Positions 32,358 through 41,467 of a DNA stretch of 64,000 nt are shown piece after piece. The translations under genes and the position numbers were made by a program. The stretch's first letter is position 1. The number at the start of each line of letters is the position of its first letter. This DNA comes from Vermiculatibacterium agrestimuris. Lineage in GTDB: Bacteria; Bacillota; Clostridia; Oscillospirales; Oscillospiraceae. The notes beneath the pieces were generated by a model. The model did not search any database, was not told the DNA's origin, and saw only the letters and a list, made by a program, of their open reading frames with translations. The DNA is taken from contig NZ_CALPCU010000001.1 in assembly GCF_943193085.1 (NCBI RefSeq), forward strand, positions 124,001 to 188,000. Direction: 5' to 3'.

Positions 32358-34061
32358 ATGGCGCGTGTGAGCAGAAGAAAACAGATAGCAGCCGCACAGG
32401 GTGTTCCGGTTGATGAGCTGCCCAAGGCCGCCGTTCTGCGGATTTTCCGCACAGCCCTTTATGTGCGCCTCTCCATCATGGACACCCGTGACCGCAAGGA
32501 CAGCGAGAGCCTGCAAACGCAGATCGACTATCTGTGCGGATATATCGCCAAGCACCCTGATTTGGAGCTGTACGACTGCTATCGTGACAACGGAGAAACC
32601 GGGACAAATTTTGAGCGCCCTGGATTCCAGCGGATGATGGAGGATGTGAAAGCAGGCCGGGTGGACTGCATCATCGTGAAAGACCTGTCCCGGTTTGGGC
32701 GCGACTTCCTGGAAACCGGAAACTTTCTGGAAAAGGTACTGCCCTTCATGGGAGTGCGGTTTATCTCCGTCAACGACAACTACGACAGTATCCGGGCGGA
32801 CAGCGGAGAGGCCATGACCATCGCGCTGAAAAACCTGATGAACGACATTTACGCCAAGGACATTTCTCAAAAGGTGTATTCCGCGCTGGACACCAAGAAA
32901 CGCAGCGGCGAGTTTATCGGCAATTTTGCCGCCTATGGCTATGTGAAATCCCCGGAGGACCGGCATAAGCTGGCCGTTGATCCAGACGCGGCGAAGGTGG
33001 TACGGCGCATTTTTCGGATGAAAAAGGATGGAATGAGTAACGCCGCGATTGCAAGAACGCTGACCGCCGAGCAGATCCCCAATCCAAACTATCACCGTTA
33101 TTTACAGGGCATCATATTCGCCAAAAGGTTTTCCGAAAATGCTCCGTGGCAAACGCAGACAGTGAAGCATATTTTGGAGAATCCGGTGTATCTGGGGCAC
33201 ATGGCTCAGGGCAAAAAAATCACAAAGCTGCACGCTGGGCAGAAGCAGAAAACCATGCCCTCATCAGAGTGGATCATTGTGCCCAACACCCATGAGGCGA
33301 TCATTGAGCAGGAGCTGTTTGACGCGGTTCAAGCCATTTTGAAAGCCAAGCACGAGGAATACCACAGCCGTCTGGGGAAATACGCCCATTTTGACATCGA
33401 AAACATTTTTGAGGGGCTTGTGGCATGCGCGTGCTGCCAGCACAATATGACACGCTATAAGAGCGTTTACAACAAAGGCAGAACAGTGGCGTACCACTTT
33501 ATCTGCCCCCGCCACGCTATGCTTCTGGATGCCGGATGCCCCAATGCGGGCGGCCTGCGGGAAAGCGATTTGGAAGCGGCCGTGTATGAGGTCCTTCGAT
33601 TGCAGATGGCGATGCTCACGGATGCGGAGGCGGTCATCCAAAGGGTCAGCCGGTCCTCGGCGGCCAGAAGCCGCAGGACGGCTCTTGACAATGAGATCGT
33701 ATCGGTGCAGGGACGATTGAAGAAGCTGGCCACACTCCGTCAGACGCTCTTTGAAAGCTATGTGGACGGTATTGTAACGCAGGCGGATTATCTGTTCGGG
33801 AAAAGCCGGTATGAGGATGAAGCCCGCCAGCTTGAGGGACGCCTTCGGGATTTGCAGGCTGAAAAGGACGCCTTGCCGGAGGCAAGCCCCAAACAAAATA
33901 AATGGTTTTCCGCTTTTGCCAAGTTCCGGGATGAAAAAGAGCCGACCCGTGAGATGCTACTGGCGCTGGTGGAGAAGATCTATGTGAATGAGGACAAGCA
34001 GGTACATATCGTGTTGAACTATCAGGACGAGATGAAGAAGTTGTTTCAGGAGGAGGTGTAG
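32358..34061 (+). CDS. Large serine recombinase 2
   Basis: 567 residues; the ATG directly follows the stop of recombinase 1, with GGAGG upstream. Catalytic motif ALYVRLSIMD, helix E motif IIVKDLSRFGRDFLE, recombinase domain (GMSNAAIARTLTAEQIPNPN), zinc ribbon cysteines in VACACCQHNM and FICPRH-type sequence, and a C-terminal coiled coil. Full length for the family, so likely active. Confidence 0.93.
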   Translation: MARVSRRKQIAAAQGVPVDELPKAAVLRIFRTALYVRLSIMDTRDRKDSESLQTQIDYLCGYIAKHPDLELYDCYRDNGETGTNFERPGFQRMMEDVKAGRVDCIIVKDLSRFGRDFLETGNFLEKVLPFMGVRFISVNDNYDSIRADSGEAMTIALKNLMNDIYAKDISQKVYSALDTKKRSGEFIGNFAAYGYVKSPEDRHKLAVDPDAAKVVRRIFRMKKDGMSNAAIARTLTAEQIPNPNYHRYLQGIIFAKRFSENAPWQTQTVKHILENPVYLGHMAQGKKITKLHAGQKQKTMPSSEWIIVPNTHEAIIEQELFDAVQAILKAKHEEYHSRLGKYAHFDIENIFEGLVACACCQHNMTRYKSVYNKGRTVAYHFICPRHAMLLDAGCPNAGGLRESDLEAAVYEVLRLQMAMLTDAEAVIQRVSRSSAARSRRTALDNEIVSVQGRLKKLATLRQTLFESYVDGIVTQADYLFGKSRYEDEARQLEGRLRDLQAEKDALPEASPKQNKWFSAFAKFRDEKEPTREMLLALVEKIYVNEDKQVHIVLNYQDEMKKLFQEEV

Positions 34062-34065
34062 CACG

Positions 34066-35703
34066 ATGCCGGAGGTCTTACAGCAGATGTTGAACTATGT
34101 GATCGCCATTTACATCCGGCTCTCCGCCGAGGACGGCGACCTGTCCGATGAAAAAAACGAAAGCAACAGCGTTGTCAATCAGCGTGCCTACATCCGCCGT
34201 TTCATTGAGCTGCGGCCTGAATTTGCCGGGGCGCAGATTCTCGAATTTTGTGACGACGGTTATTCTGGGACGAACATGGAGCGGCCAGCCGTCCGGCGGC
34301 TTCTCGAACAGGTACGCCAGAGGAAGATCAACTGCATCATCGTCAAGGATATGTCTCGGTTTGGCCGCGACTATATCGTGGTTGGAGACTATCTGGAACA
34401 GATTTTCCCTTTCCTGGACGTGCGATTTATCGCCATCAATGATTCCTACGACAGCAAGGATCACAAGTACGGTTCTGCGGGCTTGATTGATGTGTCCTTC
34501 CGAAATGTGATCTACGACCTTTACAGCAAGGACTTGTCGGAAAAAGTGAGATCGACCAAAAAGCAGCTTGCCGAAAAAGGCTACTGTGTTGCCCCCTATG
34601 CGTTCTTTGGCTATCAGAAAGCGCCTGGGAATAAGCACACTCTTTTGGTGGACGAGGATGCCGCCGCCGTGGTCCGGCGTGTGTTTGACCTCTTTACCAG
34701 CGGCCTGTCTACTACGGAAATTGCCAGAAAGTTTAATACAGAAGGGGTACTGACCCCGCTGCAAAGAAAACGGCTCCAAAAAGTAAACCGGAGGTGGAAC
34801 TGTGTAGACCAGAGCAAAAACTACTGGACTTCTGCTATGGTTCGCAAGATACTGGATGATGAGCGGTACACCGGCAAAGCGATCTATGGCAAGACCACCC
34901 GGAAAAAGGTAGGCTCCAGCCGGGTCAAGGCTGTCACAGAAGATCAGTGGACGGTTGTGGATGGAGCGTTCCCGGCAATCATAACGCAGGAGATTTTCAA
35001 TACGGCCAAGAGCCTGAACCGCAACTCCCATCCCGGCTCTGCCGGGGAAAGCACACGGGTTTTCTATCGGAAGATCCGGTGCGGCCACTGTGGGCTTGCG
35101 ATGGAGCGGCTGCAATCTGCCCACCCCTGCTATGTGTGCCGGACCGACAGGTATAAGCCGGATATAGGCTGCCCACAGGACAGGATAGATGAAAAGGAGT
35201 TGGAACAGACGGTTTTGGCAGCTATCCGCATGATGGCCCAGCTTGTCCGAGGGGCGGTTCAGGCGAAGCAGCGCCAGTCCGCAAAAGATACCCGTTACAA
35301 CCAACGCCTTGACCGGCAGATCAAAGCACACCAGAACTCAATCCAAATGCGCCAGCAGGAAAAGATGGCGGCTTTTGAGGATATGGTGTCCGGCAAAGTC
35401 AGCGCGGAGGACTACCAGCATAAGCGAGGACAGTGCGAAAAACATATCCAGCGGCTTGAAACCAAAATCAAAGAGCTGGGGGATGCCAAACGGCGGGCAA
35501 AGGAAGAAGAACTCTCCACCTACAACATCATTCCCTATACCAATGTCAGGACATTGACACGGGAGCTGGTGGATTTGCTGATCCAAAACATCTACATTTA
35601 CAGTTCTACTTCTATCGAGATCGTTTGGAAATGCGGGGACGAATATCAACGGCTACTTGCCGATACCACAAAAAAGGAGGCTGCGGAGCGTGAACAGGGA
35701 TAA
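34066..35703 (+). CDS. Large serine recombinase 3
   Basis: 545 residues; AGGAGG lies upstream of ATG 34066. Catalytic serine in AIYIRLSAEDGD, then IIVKDMSRFGRDYIV, recombinase domain (GLSTTEIARKFNTEGVLTPL), zinc ribbon (IRCGHCGLAMERL, CYVCRTDRYKPDIGCPQ) and coiled coil. It is intact. The stop overlaps the next small gene. Confidence 0.93.
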   Translation: MPEVLQQMLNYVIAIYIRLSAEDGDLSDEKNESNSVVNQRAYIRRFIELRPEFAGAQILEFCDDGYSGTNMERPAVRRLLEQVRQRKINCIIVKDMSRFGRDYIVVGDYLEQIFPFLDVRFIAINDSYDSKDHKYGSAGLIDVSFRNVIYDLYSKDLSEKVRSTKKQLAEKGYCVAPYAFFGYQKAPGNKHTLLVDEDAAAVVRRVFDLFTSGLSTTEIARKFNTEGVLTPLQRKRLQKVNRRWNCVDQSKNYWTSAMVRKILDDERYTGKAIYGKTTRKKVGSSRVKAVTEDQWTVVDGAFPAIITQEIFNTAKSLNRNSHPGSAGESTRVFYRKIRCGHCGLAMERLQSAHPCYVCRTDRYKPDIGCPQDRIDEKELEQTVLAAIRMMAQLVRGAVQAKQRQSAKDTRYNQRLDRQIKAHQNSIQMRQQEKMAAFEDMVSGKVSAEDYQHKRGQCEKHIQRLETKIKELGDAKRRAKEEELSTYNIIPYTNVRTLTRELVDLLIQNIYIYSSTSIEIVWKCGDEYQRLLADTTKKEAAEREQG

Positions 35704-36031
35704 GAAACGATATTGGCTCTATGGGCGCGTTGCCTCACCTGATACATGGGCTTTGGAAAATCAGATGAACTATCTTCGCAGCTTTGCAGAAAAGCATCAG
35801 CTCAATGTTGTGGGAGAATCCCAGGACGAGGCCAGCGGCCTGACCTTTGACCGGCCTGGGCTGAATGATTTTCTTGAAGCTGTTCGGCAAGGACGGGCCG
35901 ACGCTCTGTTGATAAAAGACTTTGCCCGTCTGGGCAGGGATAGTGGTTGGGTGATGGAACTGATTGCTGATTTGAACTCCGCTGGTATTGGCGTGTTCTC
36001 CGTCACAGATTTAATGTGCCGTGGATTATGA
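35690..36031 (+). CDS. Resolvase-domain-only protein with altered active site
   Basis: 113 residues from GTG 35690, nine bases after AAAGGAGG. It contains only the N-terminal serine recombinase fold (YWLYGRVASPDTWALENQMN; ALLIKDFARLGRDSGWVMEL). The position of the catalytic serine (RVS in resolvases) reads RVA, with a serine one residue later, so catalysis is doubtful. It could be a recombination modulator that dimerises with the large recombinases. The natural stop occurs just before the inferred element end. Confidence 0.68.
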   Translation: MNRDKKRYWLYGRVASPDTWALENQMNYLRSFAEKHQLNVVGESQDEASGLTFDRPGLNDFLEAVRQGRADALLIKDFARLGRDSGWVMELIADLNSAGIGVFSVTDLMCRGL

Positions 36032-36094
36032 TTCCTGATTTGACACAGACCGATAAAAAGTGATGAAAAATTCTTTAATTTCTTTGGTTTTCTC

Positions 36095-37627
36095 TTGACA
36101 TCAGGAGACGACGGAATCTCCGGTACGACCTTCGAGCGTCCGAGTTTTCAGCGGATGCAGCGCATGGCGGAAGCTGGCGAGATCTCAACAATCATTGTCA
36201 AAGACCTCAGTCGCTTCGGCAGAAACTATCTTGAAGTGGGCAAATATCTTGAAATCCAATACCCCACGCTTGGCATCCGTTTCATCGCCATTCAGGAGAA
36301 TGTGGATACCTGCAGCAACACCGGAACAGAGCTGATGCCCTTTTCCAACATCTTCAACGAGTGGTACGCTGCCCAGACCTCCAAGAAGATACGGGCGGTG
36401 TGGCAGTCCAAGGCAGCAAAGGGCGAGCGTATTTCTTCCTCTGTGCCCTATGGCTACAAGAAGTCCGAAGCTAACCCAAAACAATGGGTCATAGACGATC
36501 CAGCCGCCGAGGTGGTACGAAAAATCTTCGACTTGTGCCTTGCCGGAAGAGGACCGCTGCAAATCGCCAAGCAGTTGGAAAAGGAGCAGATTTTAGTTCC
36601 TACAGCTTACTATCACTCTATGGGGAGAAAGGTCAGCAACCCTCTTCCCGCCGAACCGTACCAATGGTCAAGCAGTACCGTGGAGAACATCTTAGCCAAT
36701 CGTCAGTATACCGGCTGTACGGTGAACTTTCAGACAACCACAGTCAGCTACAAGGTACACAAGACGGTCTATAAACCGGAGGAAGAGTGGCAAATCATTC
36801 CCGATACACAGGAAGCTATCATCTCCGAAGTGCTGTGGGAGCGGGTACAGGAGCTGCGTCAGAATAAACGCAGACCTACAGCCACAGGCAGAAAGAGCCT
36901 GTTTTCCGGCTTGGTATTCTGTCCGGACTGCGGAGCGAAGCTCCACTTCTGCGCCGCTAAAAGTCTGAAACGGAATCAGGAGTTCTGGAGATGCTCTAAC
37001 TACAAGGACGGACGGGGAAAGTGCAAAATCCACTATATCAGGGATGTGGTACTGGAGAAAATCGTGCTGGAAGCTGTCAGTGACCTGTCTGATTTCATCC
37101 GCTGCTATGAGCCAGTATTCCTCTACCTGATGGCACAGAAGCAGAGTGTGGGCAGACAGGCGGATCTGCAAACGCTCCGAACTACTGTCGAGAATGGAGA
37201 GCGCCGCATCCAGCAGATAGACAGAGCAATCCAAGGACTGTACGAAGCGAACATGGATGGAAAAATCACCGATGAGCGGTTTATGAAAATGACCGAGAGC
37301 TATGAAGCTGAGCAGAAGCAGTTAACGGTACAGCTATCTGAAGCAAAAGAAAAGTTCCGTACTGCCGAGCAGAACAAGGTAGACCTCCGTTTGCTGCTGA
37401 AAACCCTTCGGAAATTCTCTGAGGTCAGGACGCTAACCCCTGAGCTGGTAAACACCTTGATCCGCCGCATCGAAATCCACAACAACGACAAGTACGACGG
37501 GCACTGCCATGTGAAGGTGGATATCTACTTCACCGGCGTGGGAATGATTGATGTTCCCACGGAGCAGGAGATACAGAAACTCATGGACGAACTTCAACCC
37601 AAAGAAGCCACCAGAATCCCGGCATAA
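36095..37627 (+). pseudogene. 5'-truncated serine recombinase (TndX/DUF4368-like)
   Basis: The frame begins in SGDDGISGTTFERPSFQRMQ, which in intact enzymes lies about 55-60 residues from the N terminus; the catalytic YxRxS motif is missing. Everything after is well preserved: IIVKDLSRFGRNYLE, recombinase domain, zinc ribbon (LVFCPDCGAKLHFC; FWRCSNYKDGRGKCKIH), coiled coil and a DUF4368-like end. The break coincides with the end of the ICE's own recombinase block, so the gene was probably split by insertion. An ATG at 36,095 has no ribosome site. Confidence 0.7.
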
Positions 37628-37634
37628 AAAGGAA

Positions 37635-37665
37635 TACGGAGCAACTCATAGCGAGTCGCTCCGTA
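37635..37665. terminator. Hairpin after the truncated recombinase
   Basis: Arms TACGGAGC and GCTCCGTA flank an inner ACTC/GAGT pair with one mismatch, 7 bases after the recombinase stop. There is no strong T-run, so it may be an element-end structure rather than a terminator. A GC-rich hairpin followed by TTTTTTATTT comes at about 37,697-37,722. Confidence 0.4.
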
Positions 37666-37715
37666 CCCTACATAAAATACTTCCTTATAAGTCCGGCCCT
37701 TTGGCGGGGCGTTTT

Positions 37716-38840
37716 TTATTTCCCGGTATACTGCATGGCGATGCGGTTTTCCGGCTTTTCGTCGAAGGTGTAGAGACACAGAAGGAACAGCCACTCCAGC
37801 GGTTTCATCAGCAGATAGGTGATGTCGGCTCGCAGAGGTGTGGTGATCTTCTGGGAGAGGGGATAGCCGTGGTTGTCGTAAAAGCCCCGCACTGCCTTGT
37901 GGAGCCGGGGAGCGCGCTCCATGAGCAGCTGCTCAAAGGCGTTGGCCACGCACAGCTGGCGGTTGACCATGATACGCTGCCCGTGGCGGATGCCCTGCCG
38001 GGTGGGCTTGACCAACCGGGGATGTCCGCCCACTGCTACGGTGCATAGATAGTGACCGTGGTACTCTATGGGCGGCGGGGAGATATTCTGGGACAAGGCC
38101 CAGTCGCTGGTCTCGGTAAAGGCCCGGACGGCGGCGTCAGGGGCCTGGCCAAAGAGCGCGAGAACGCCCAGCAGGATCGCCAGCAGAGGAAGGGCGAGCA
38201 GAAATCCGGCGCCCATCCACCCTAAGCTATGGGTGAGAAGCTGTTGACAGGCATCCAGAAAGGGTGCGCCTTTGGGAGGTGCGGCCCGGAACCGCTCGGT
38301 CTGGGCCGTAATGACGCGGCGGAGGAGCCGGGCGGAGCAGAGAAGGTAATTGATGGGAAAGAGGAGCATGTAAACGACGTCAGGGGGCATAAAGACGCCC
38401 TCCAGCCAATGGGGGGAAAGCTGGACAATATAGACGACGGTAAGGACGGCGCCGGCTTCCAGGCCGGAGATACACAGCGCCGTGGGCAGAGGAGGCAGAG
38501 GCTTTTTGGGGAACCGGAGCAGATAGTAGGACAGCCAGGCCCAGGCCGCCAGAGCCAGAAGGGTGGGCAGGTGCCGGGAGGCCAGAGGCGTGTGAAAGTA
38601 GGGCTCTATATTTGTCCAGAGGGGTACATCCCATTCCGGGGCAGACCAGACTGCCGATAAAAACCACATGTAGGCAGGGCCCAACACGAACGTGAGACCG
38701 TCCACGACCTGAGAACGAAAGGGAGACTTCGCAAAAAGGTTATAGATATTGCAGACAGTGAGGATGAGGGGCACCACCAAAAGGGCAAAGAGCAGGAGAA
38801 GGCCCAGGATAAAGTAGAATATTTGTATCAAGTCTTCCAT
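37716..38840 (-). CDS. Polytopic membrane protein (DUF6688-like)
   Basis: 374 residues. About seven hydrophobic segments occupy the first 250 residues (IFYFILGLLLLFALLVVPLI and others), followed by a soluble C-terminal domain with HYLCTVAVGGHPRLVKPTRQ and IMVNRQLCVANAFEQLL. The latter motif block is typical of DUF6688 proteins in Firmicutes, of unknown function. It is convergent with the mobile element and divergent from the yjdF riboswitch region. Confidence 0.65.
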   Translation of the reverse strand: MEDLIQIFYFILGLLLLFALLVVPLILTVCNIYNLFAKSPFRSQVVDGLTFVLGPAYMWFLSAVWSAPEWDVPLWTNIEPYFHTPLASRHLPTLLALAAWAWLSYYLLRFPKKPLPPLPTALCISGLEAGAVLTVVYIVQLSPHWLEGVFMPPDVVYMLLFPINYLLCSARLLRRVITAQTERFRAAPPKGAPFLDACQQLLTHSLGWMGAGFLLALPLLAILLGVLALFGQAPDAAVRAFTETSDWALSQNISPPPIEYHGHYLCTVAVGGHPRLVKPTRQGIRHGQRIMVNRQLCVANAFEQLLMERAPRLHKAVRGFYDNHGYPLSQKITTPLRADITYLLMKPLEWLFLLCLYTFDEKPENRIAMQYTGK

Positions 38841-38896
38841 AGTAAGCCCTCCCCTGGAAGGTATGATACACCTTTTTCCTCCTCAAGTCAAAAACC

Positions 38897-38926
38897 TTGA
38901 CAAAATGGGCGGCGGGCCGCTATGAT
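38897..38926 (+). promoter_or_regulatory. Sigma-A promoter of yjdF
   Basis: A perfect TTGACA (38897-38902) and TATGAT (38921-38926) with 18-base spacing, just upstream of the yjdF RNA. Confidence 0.75.
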
Positions 38927-38932
38927 AGAAGC

Positions 38933-39050
38933 GTTCCACAGCGCATGGGGATAAAAACACGGCCCGGTCGGGTAGTCCGGGCGCGGCGAAAGCTGTCAGT
39001 AACCTGCCTCCTTGGTTGTCCCTTCCCCGGGAAAGCGCAAAAAAGGAGGA
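38933..39050 (+). ncRNA. yjdF riboswitch (azaaromatic-sensing RNA)
   Basis: The leader between the promoter and yjdF carries GGGGATAAAAACACGGCCCG, GGTAGTCCGGGCGCGGCGAA, AGCTGTCAGTAACCTGCCTC and a final GC-rich hairpin close to AAGGAGG. Position, size and these conserved-looking blocks fit the yjdF motif RNA, known to precede yjdF genes in Firmicutes and to bind azaaromatic compounds. The hairpin near the ribosome site suggests translational control. I could not score it against the covariance model. Confidence 0.72.
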
Positions 39051-39056
39051 TGCTCT

Positions 39057-39476
39057 ATGGAATGCGACGTCTGTACATTCACGGTCTACTTTGACGACCC
39101 CTTCTGGGTAGGACTGTATGAGCGCTGGGAGGGTGCGGACTACTCCGTCTGCAAACTCACCTTCGGCGCCGAGCCGCGGGATTGCGAGGTCTATCAGCTT
39201 TTGCTCGCCCGTTGGCGGGAGTTGGCGTTTTCGCCCGCTCTGCCGGGCGGGAGGTCGAGGCTTTCCCGCCCAAACCCCAAGCGGGCCAGACGGGAGGCGG
39301 CCCGGCAGCTGACCAGGGCTCCGGTGGGCACCAAGGCCCAGGAGGCGTTGAAGCTTCAGCACCAGGAGGGAAAGACGATCCGCAGGGAAAAGTCCCGGTC
39401 AGAACGGGAGGCGGAGGAGGAACGGCAGTTCCAACTGCGCCAGGAGAAGAAACGGAAAAAGCATCGAGGGCATTGA
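39057..39476 (+). CDS. yjdF: YjdF family protein
   Basis: 139 residues from ATG 39057, behind AAGGAGGATGCTCT. It matches the YjdF pattern: TFTVYFDDPFWVGLYERWEG, LTFGAEPRDCEVYQLLL, the NPKRARREAARQL motif, and a very basic coiled tail ending KKRKKHRGH. Function unknown, but the gene is almost always under the yjdF riboswitch and may protect against toxic aromatic compounds. Confidence 0.9.
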   Translation: MECDVCTFTVYFDDPFWVGLYERWEGADYSVCKLTFGAEPRDCEVYQLLLARWRELAFSPALPGGRSRLSRPNPKRARREAARQLTRAPVGTKAQEALKLQHQEGKTIRREKSRSEREAEEERQFQLRQEKKRKKHRGH

Positions 39477-39477
39477 A

Positions 39478-39512
39478 AAGAGGCTCCTTCCTGATGGAAG
39501 GCGCCTCTTTTC
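39478..39512. terminator. Bidirectional terminator between yjdF and DUF4363 gene
   Basis: Stem AAGAGGC...CCTTCC pairs with GGAAGG...GCCTCTT around loop TGAT, followed by TTTT. It serves the convergent genes on both sides. Confidence 0.75.
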
Positions 39513-39514
39513 CC

Positions 39515-39895
39515 TCAGAGCACATTTTGAAGGGTCAGCCGTTCCGCCTCGGAGAGAAGCTCCAGTCCCGCGATGAGCCGGGCGTTAGCGGCGGAGTATT
39601 CTCCAGACTCCTGACAGTGGAGAAACTCCCATACCTCCCGGAAGTCGGTGTAGATATTGTCGGTCACATCGTGGCGAAGCGTGATGTGGAGATAGCACTC
39701 CCGCTGTGCCCACTTGTCCTGGGCGGTTTGGGTGAGGGCTGCCGCCTTGTCCCAATCTCCGCTCTCTGCCTCTGTCTCCGCCGCCTCCAGCAGAGAGGAC
39801 AGATCCTGGGTGAAATGACTCAGGTAAACGCTGTGATACAGTGTGGCGCATAGGACAGCCAGCAGAATGGCCAGTGCGATCCAGATCCGCTTCAT
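39515..39895 (-). CDS. DUF4363-like small membrane protein
   Basis: 126 residues. One N-terminal helix (WIALAILLAVLCATLYHSVY) and a helical extracytoplasmic domain (AAETEAESGDWDKAAALTQT; RHDVTDNIYTDFREVWEFLH). DUF4363 proteins are regularly paired with DUF421 proteins in spore formers. The start overlaps the stop of the DUF421 gene by 4 bases (the two run right to left). Confidence 0.72.
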   Translation of the reverse strand: MKRIWIALAILLAVLCATLYHSVYLSHFTQDLSSLLEAAETEAESGDWDKAAALTQTAQDKWAQRECYLHITLRHDVTDNIYTDFREVWEFLHCQESGEYSAANARLIAGLELLSEAERLTLQNVL

Positions 39896-40572
39896 CCTTT
39901 TTCCTCCTTGCGGGAAAAATAGACCCGCCCGCCTTCGTCTGCCGTCAGCAGGTAGACCTCCTCCGCTTTTTTGACGCCCTGGCAGTGGAGCTGCTTTTCC
40001 AGCCAGTTCAGGTCATAGCCTCTGGTCTTCAGGTTGTGCTCCAAAATACGTCCGTCATTGATGATGATAAGGGGCAGCCCGCCGTCCTCCGGGGAGAGGG
40101 CCATATCCTTGGCGGTGGGGGGCTTTTCCCCGGCGTAAGGGAGTATAGAGAGCTGGCCGTTGGTCTCCAAAATGGCGTACTTCACCGTGGAGATGTCGGT
40201 GATCCCTTTCATCCGCAGCTCTTCCATCAGCTCGTCTACCGTGAACCGGTTTTTGGCCATCTCCCGCTGGTGGAGCTTGCCGTTTTCCACGATGATGGAG
40301 GGCCGCCCGCACAGCAGGGCCCGGAAACGGATACTCTTCATGGACAGCATGGAGATGAGCATGGTCATGGAAAGCAGCGTGAGGATGGGGATGACGCCGG
40401 AAATGAGAGGGATCCCGAAGTCCTGCATGGGTACGGCGGCCAGATCGGCAATGAGGAGGGCGAGCACCAGTTCGGAGGGCTCCAGCTCGCCCACCTGGTG
40501 CTTGCCCATGAGCCGGATGCCCGCGATAATGAGCAGGTATAAGATGATAGTTCGGAAAAAGGCAATGACCAT
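39892..40572 (-). CDS. DUF421 (YetF-like) membrane protein
   Basis: 226 residues from the ATG at 40,572, with GAGGAGG upstream. Three N-terminal helices, the GKHQVGELEPSELVLALLIA motif and the C-terminal soluble repeat (PSIIVENGKLHQREMAKNRF, TVDELMEELRMKGI) are diagnostic of DUF421/YetF/YrbG proteins. Family members are linked to spore membranes and germination in Bacilli and Clostridia, but the molecular role is not known. It forms an operon with the DUF4363 gene. Confidence 0.85.
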   Translation of the reverse strand: MVIAFFRTIILYLLIIAGIRLMGKHQVGELEPSELVLALLIADLAAVPMQDFGIPLISGVIPILTLLSMTMLISMLSMKSIRFRALLCGRPSIIVENGKLHQREMAKNRFTVDELMEELRMKGITDISTVKYAILETNGQLSILPYAGEKPPTAKDMALSPEDGGLPLIIINDGRILEHNLKTRGYDLNWLEKQLHCQGVKKAEEVYLLTADEGGRVYFSRKEEKG

Positions 40573-40776
40573 GCGGAAGCCTCCTCGCAGATATTCTCCT
40601 GTCCAGTATGGCCGTTTTTGGGGGCAATATGAGGGAAAAGTCCGGGGAAATTTCGTATTGCCATATGCCCACATTTGAGATAAAATAATACGGATCATAA
40701 AATGGACAGAAAAGGCAGGAGGCGGCTATGAGAGAGACCCTGTTGACATTATAAAGATTTAAGGAGGAAGGGAACC

Positions 40777-41445
40777 ATGAGGAGAAGACTGCTGCCCTTT
40801 GATATTTGGCTCTGCCTGGCCCTGGCTTTTTTAGTATCTATGGGCACAGGAAAGGTGGCCGGGATCTTAGCGGAGAAGAACTATGCCGCCCAGGTGGAGG
40901 CACACAAGCCGGTGGACGGTGAGATCGGCGGTGCGGCGGGGGAGGAGGTCTTTCAGGCACAGAGCGTGCAAGACCTTCTGAGTCACGATACCTTTACCGT
41001 GATCTCTCCCGGTATTGAGTACCGCAACCGAGGCGCGGGCTATTACGGCGGGAAATATTTTCAGGCGCTGACCCTTCCCTCCGGGGAACTGGTGGCCGCC
41101 TGGATCAATGAGGAGAGCGTCCAGATGCTGGGCGGGGACGATTACTATACCACAGACAAGCGCCTGCCCCTTGGCCGGGTGGTCTATGAGGATCTGACCA
41201 GCAGTGAGACCTTCCTGGATCAGATCCAGCACAGCGAGCCCTTGAGCCGTACGGATTTTTACGTGGACATGGTGGGGGATACGGCGGTGCTCAACGAGGA
41301 ACAAGCCACGGAGACGCCCGTACTTATGGTTCAGCTGGCCACCATAGTGGTCGTAATGCCTCTGCTCCACATGCTGGGCTCCAAACTGGGCATTTTCCCC
41401 GCCTATTTTGTCCGGAAAAAGAATAAAAAGTCCGATTGGGACTAA
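40777..41445 (+). CDS. Uncharacterised membrane protein
   Basis: 222 residues; AAGGAGGAAGGG precedes the ATG. One N-terminal helix (FDIWLCLALAFLVSMGTG) and one near the C terminus (PVLMVQLATIVVVMPLLHML), with an exposed domain between them (TFTVISPGIEYRNRGAGYYG). A possible promoter (TTGAGA 40675, TAAAAT 40698, 17 bases apart) lies 70 bases upstream. It is followed closely by two small genes and guaA. No family recognised. Confidence 0.6.
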   Translation: MRRRLLPFDIWLCLALAFLVSMGTGKVAGILAEKNYAAQVEAHKPVDGEIGGAAGEEVFQAQSVQDLLSHDTFTVISPGIEYRNRGAGYYGGKYFQALTLPSGELVAAWINEESVQMLGGDDYYTTDKRLPLGRVVYEDLTSSETFLDQIQHSEPLSRTDFYVDMVGDTAVLNEEQATETPVLMVQLATIVVVMPLLHMLGSKLGIFPAYFVRKKNKKSDWD

Positions 41446-41467
41446 TTTTATGAAAGAAGGAAAAGAC

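Larger units (their letters stand above)
1..36094 (+). mobile_element. Right part of an integrative conjugative element (ICE)
   Basis: A continuous forward-strand set of conjugation genes (VirB6-like, PrgI, VirB4, C39 peptidase), element-typical small proteins (DUF3849, DUF3848, DUF3846 types) and three tandem large serine recombinases mark this as an ICE of the Clostridia type. The left end, with the expected relaxase and VirD4 coupling protein, lies outside the window. The right end is inferred at about 36,095, where a serine recombinase gene resumes without its 5' part. An AT-rich segment (about 20,574-28,420) splits the element into two GC-richer blocks. The exact right end is not certain. 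Confidence 0.75.

Noticed and set aside
37697..37722. Right end (att site) of the outer element at the GC-rich hairpin
   Set aside because: Plausible place, but no partner repeat is available within the window, so no boundary is claimed.
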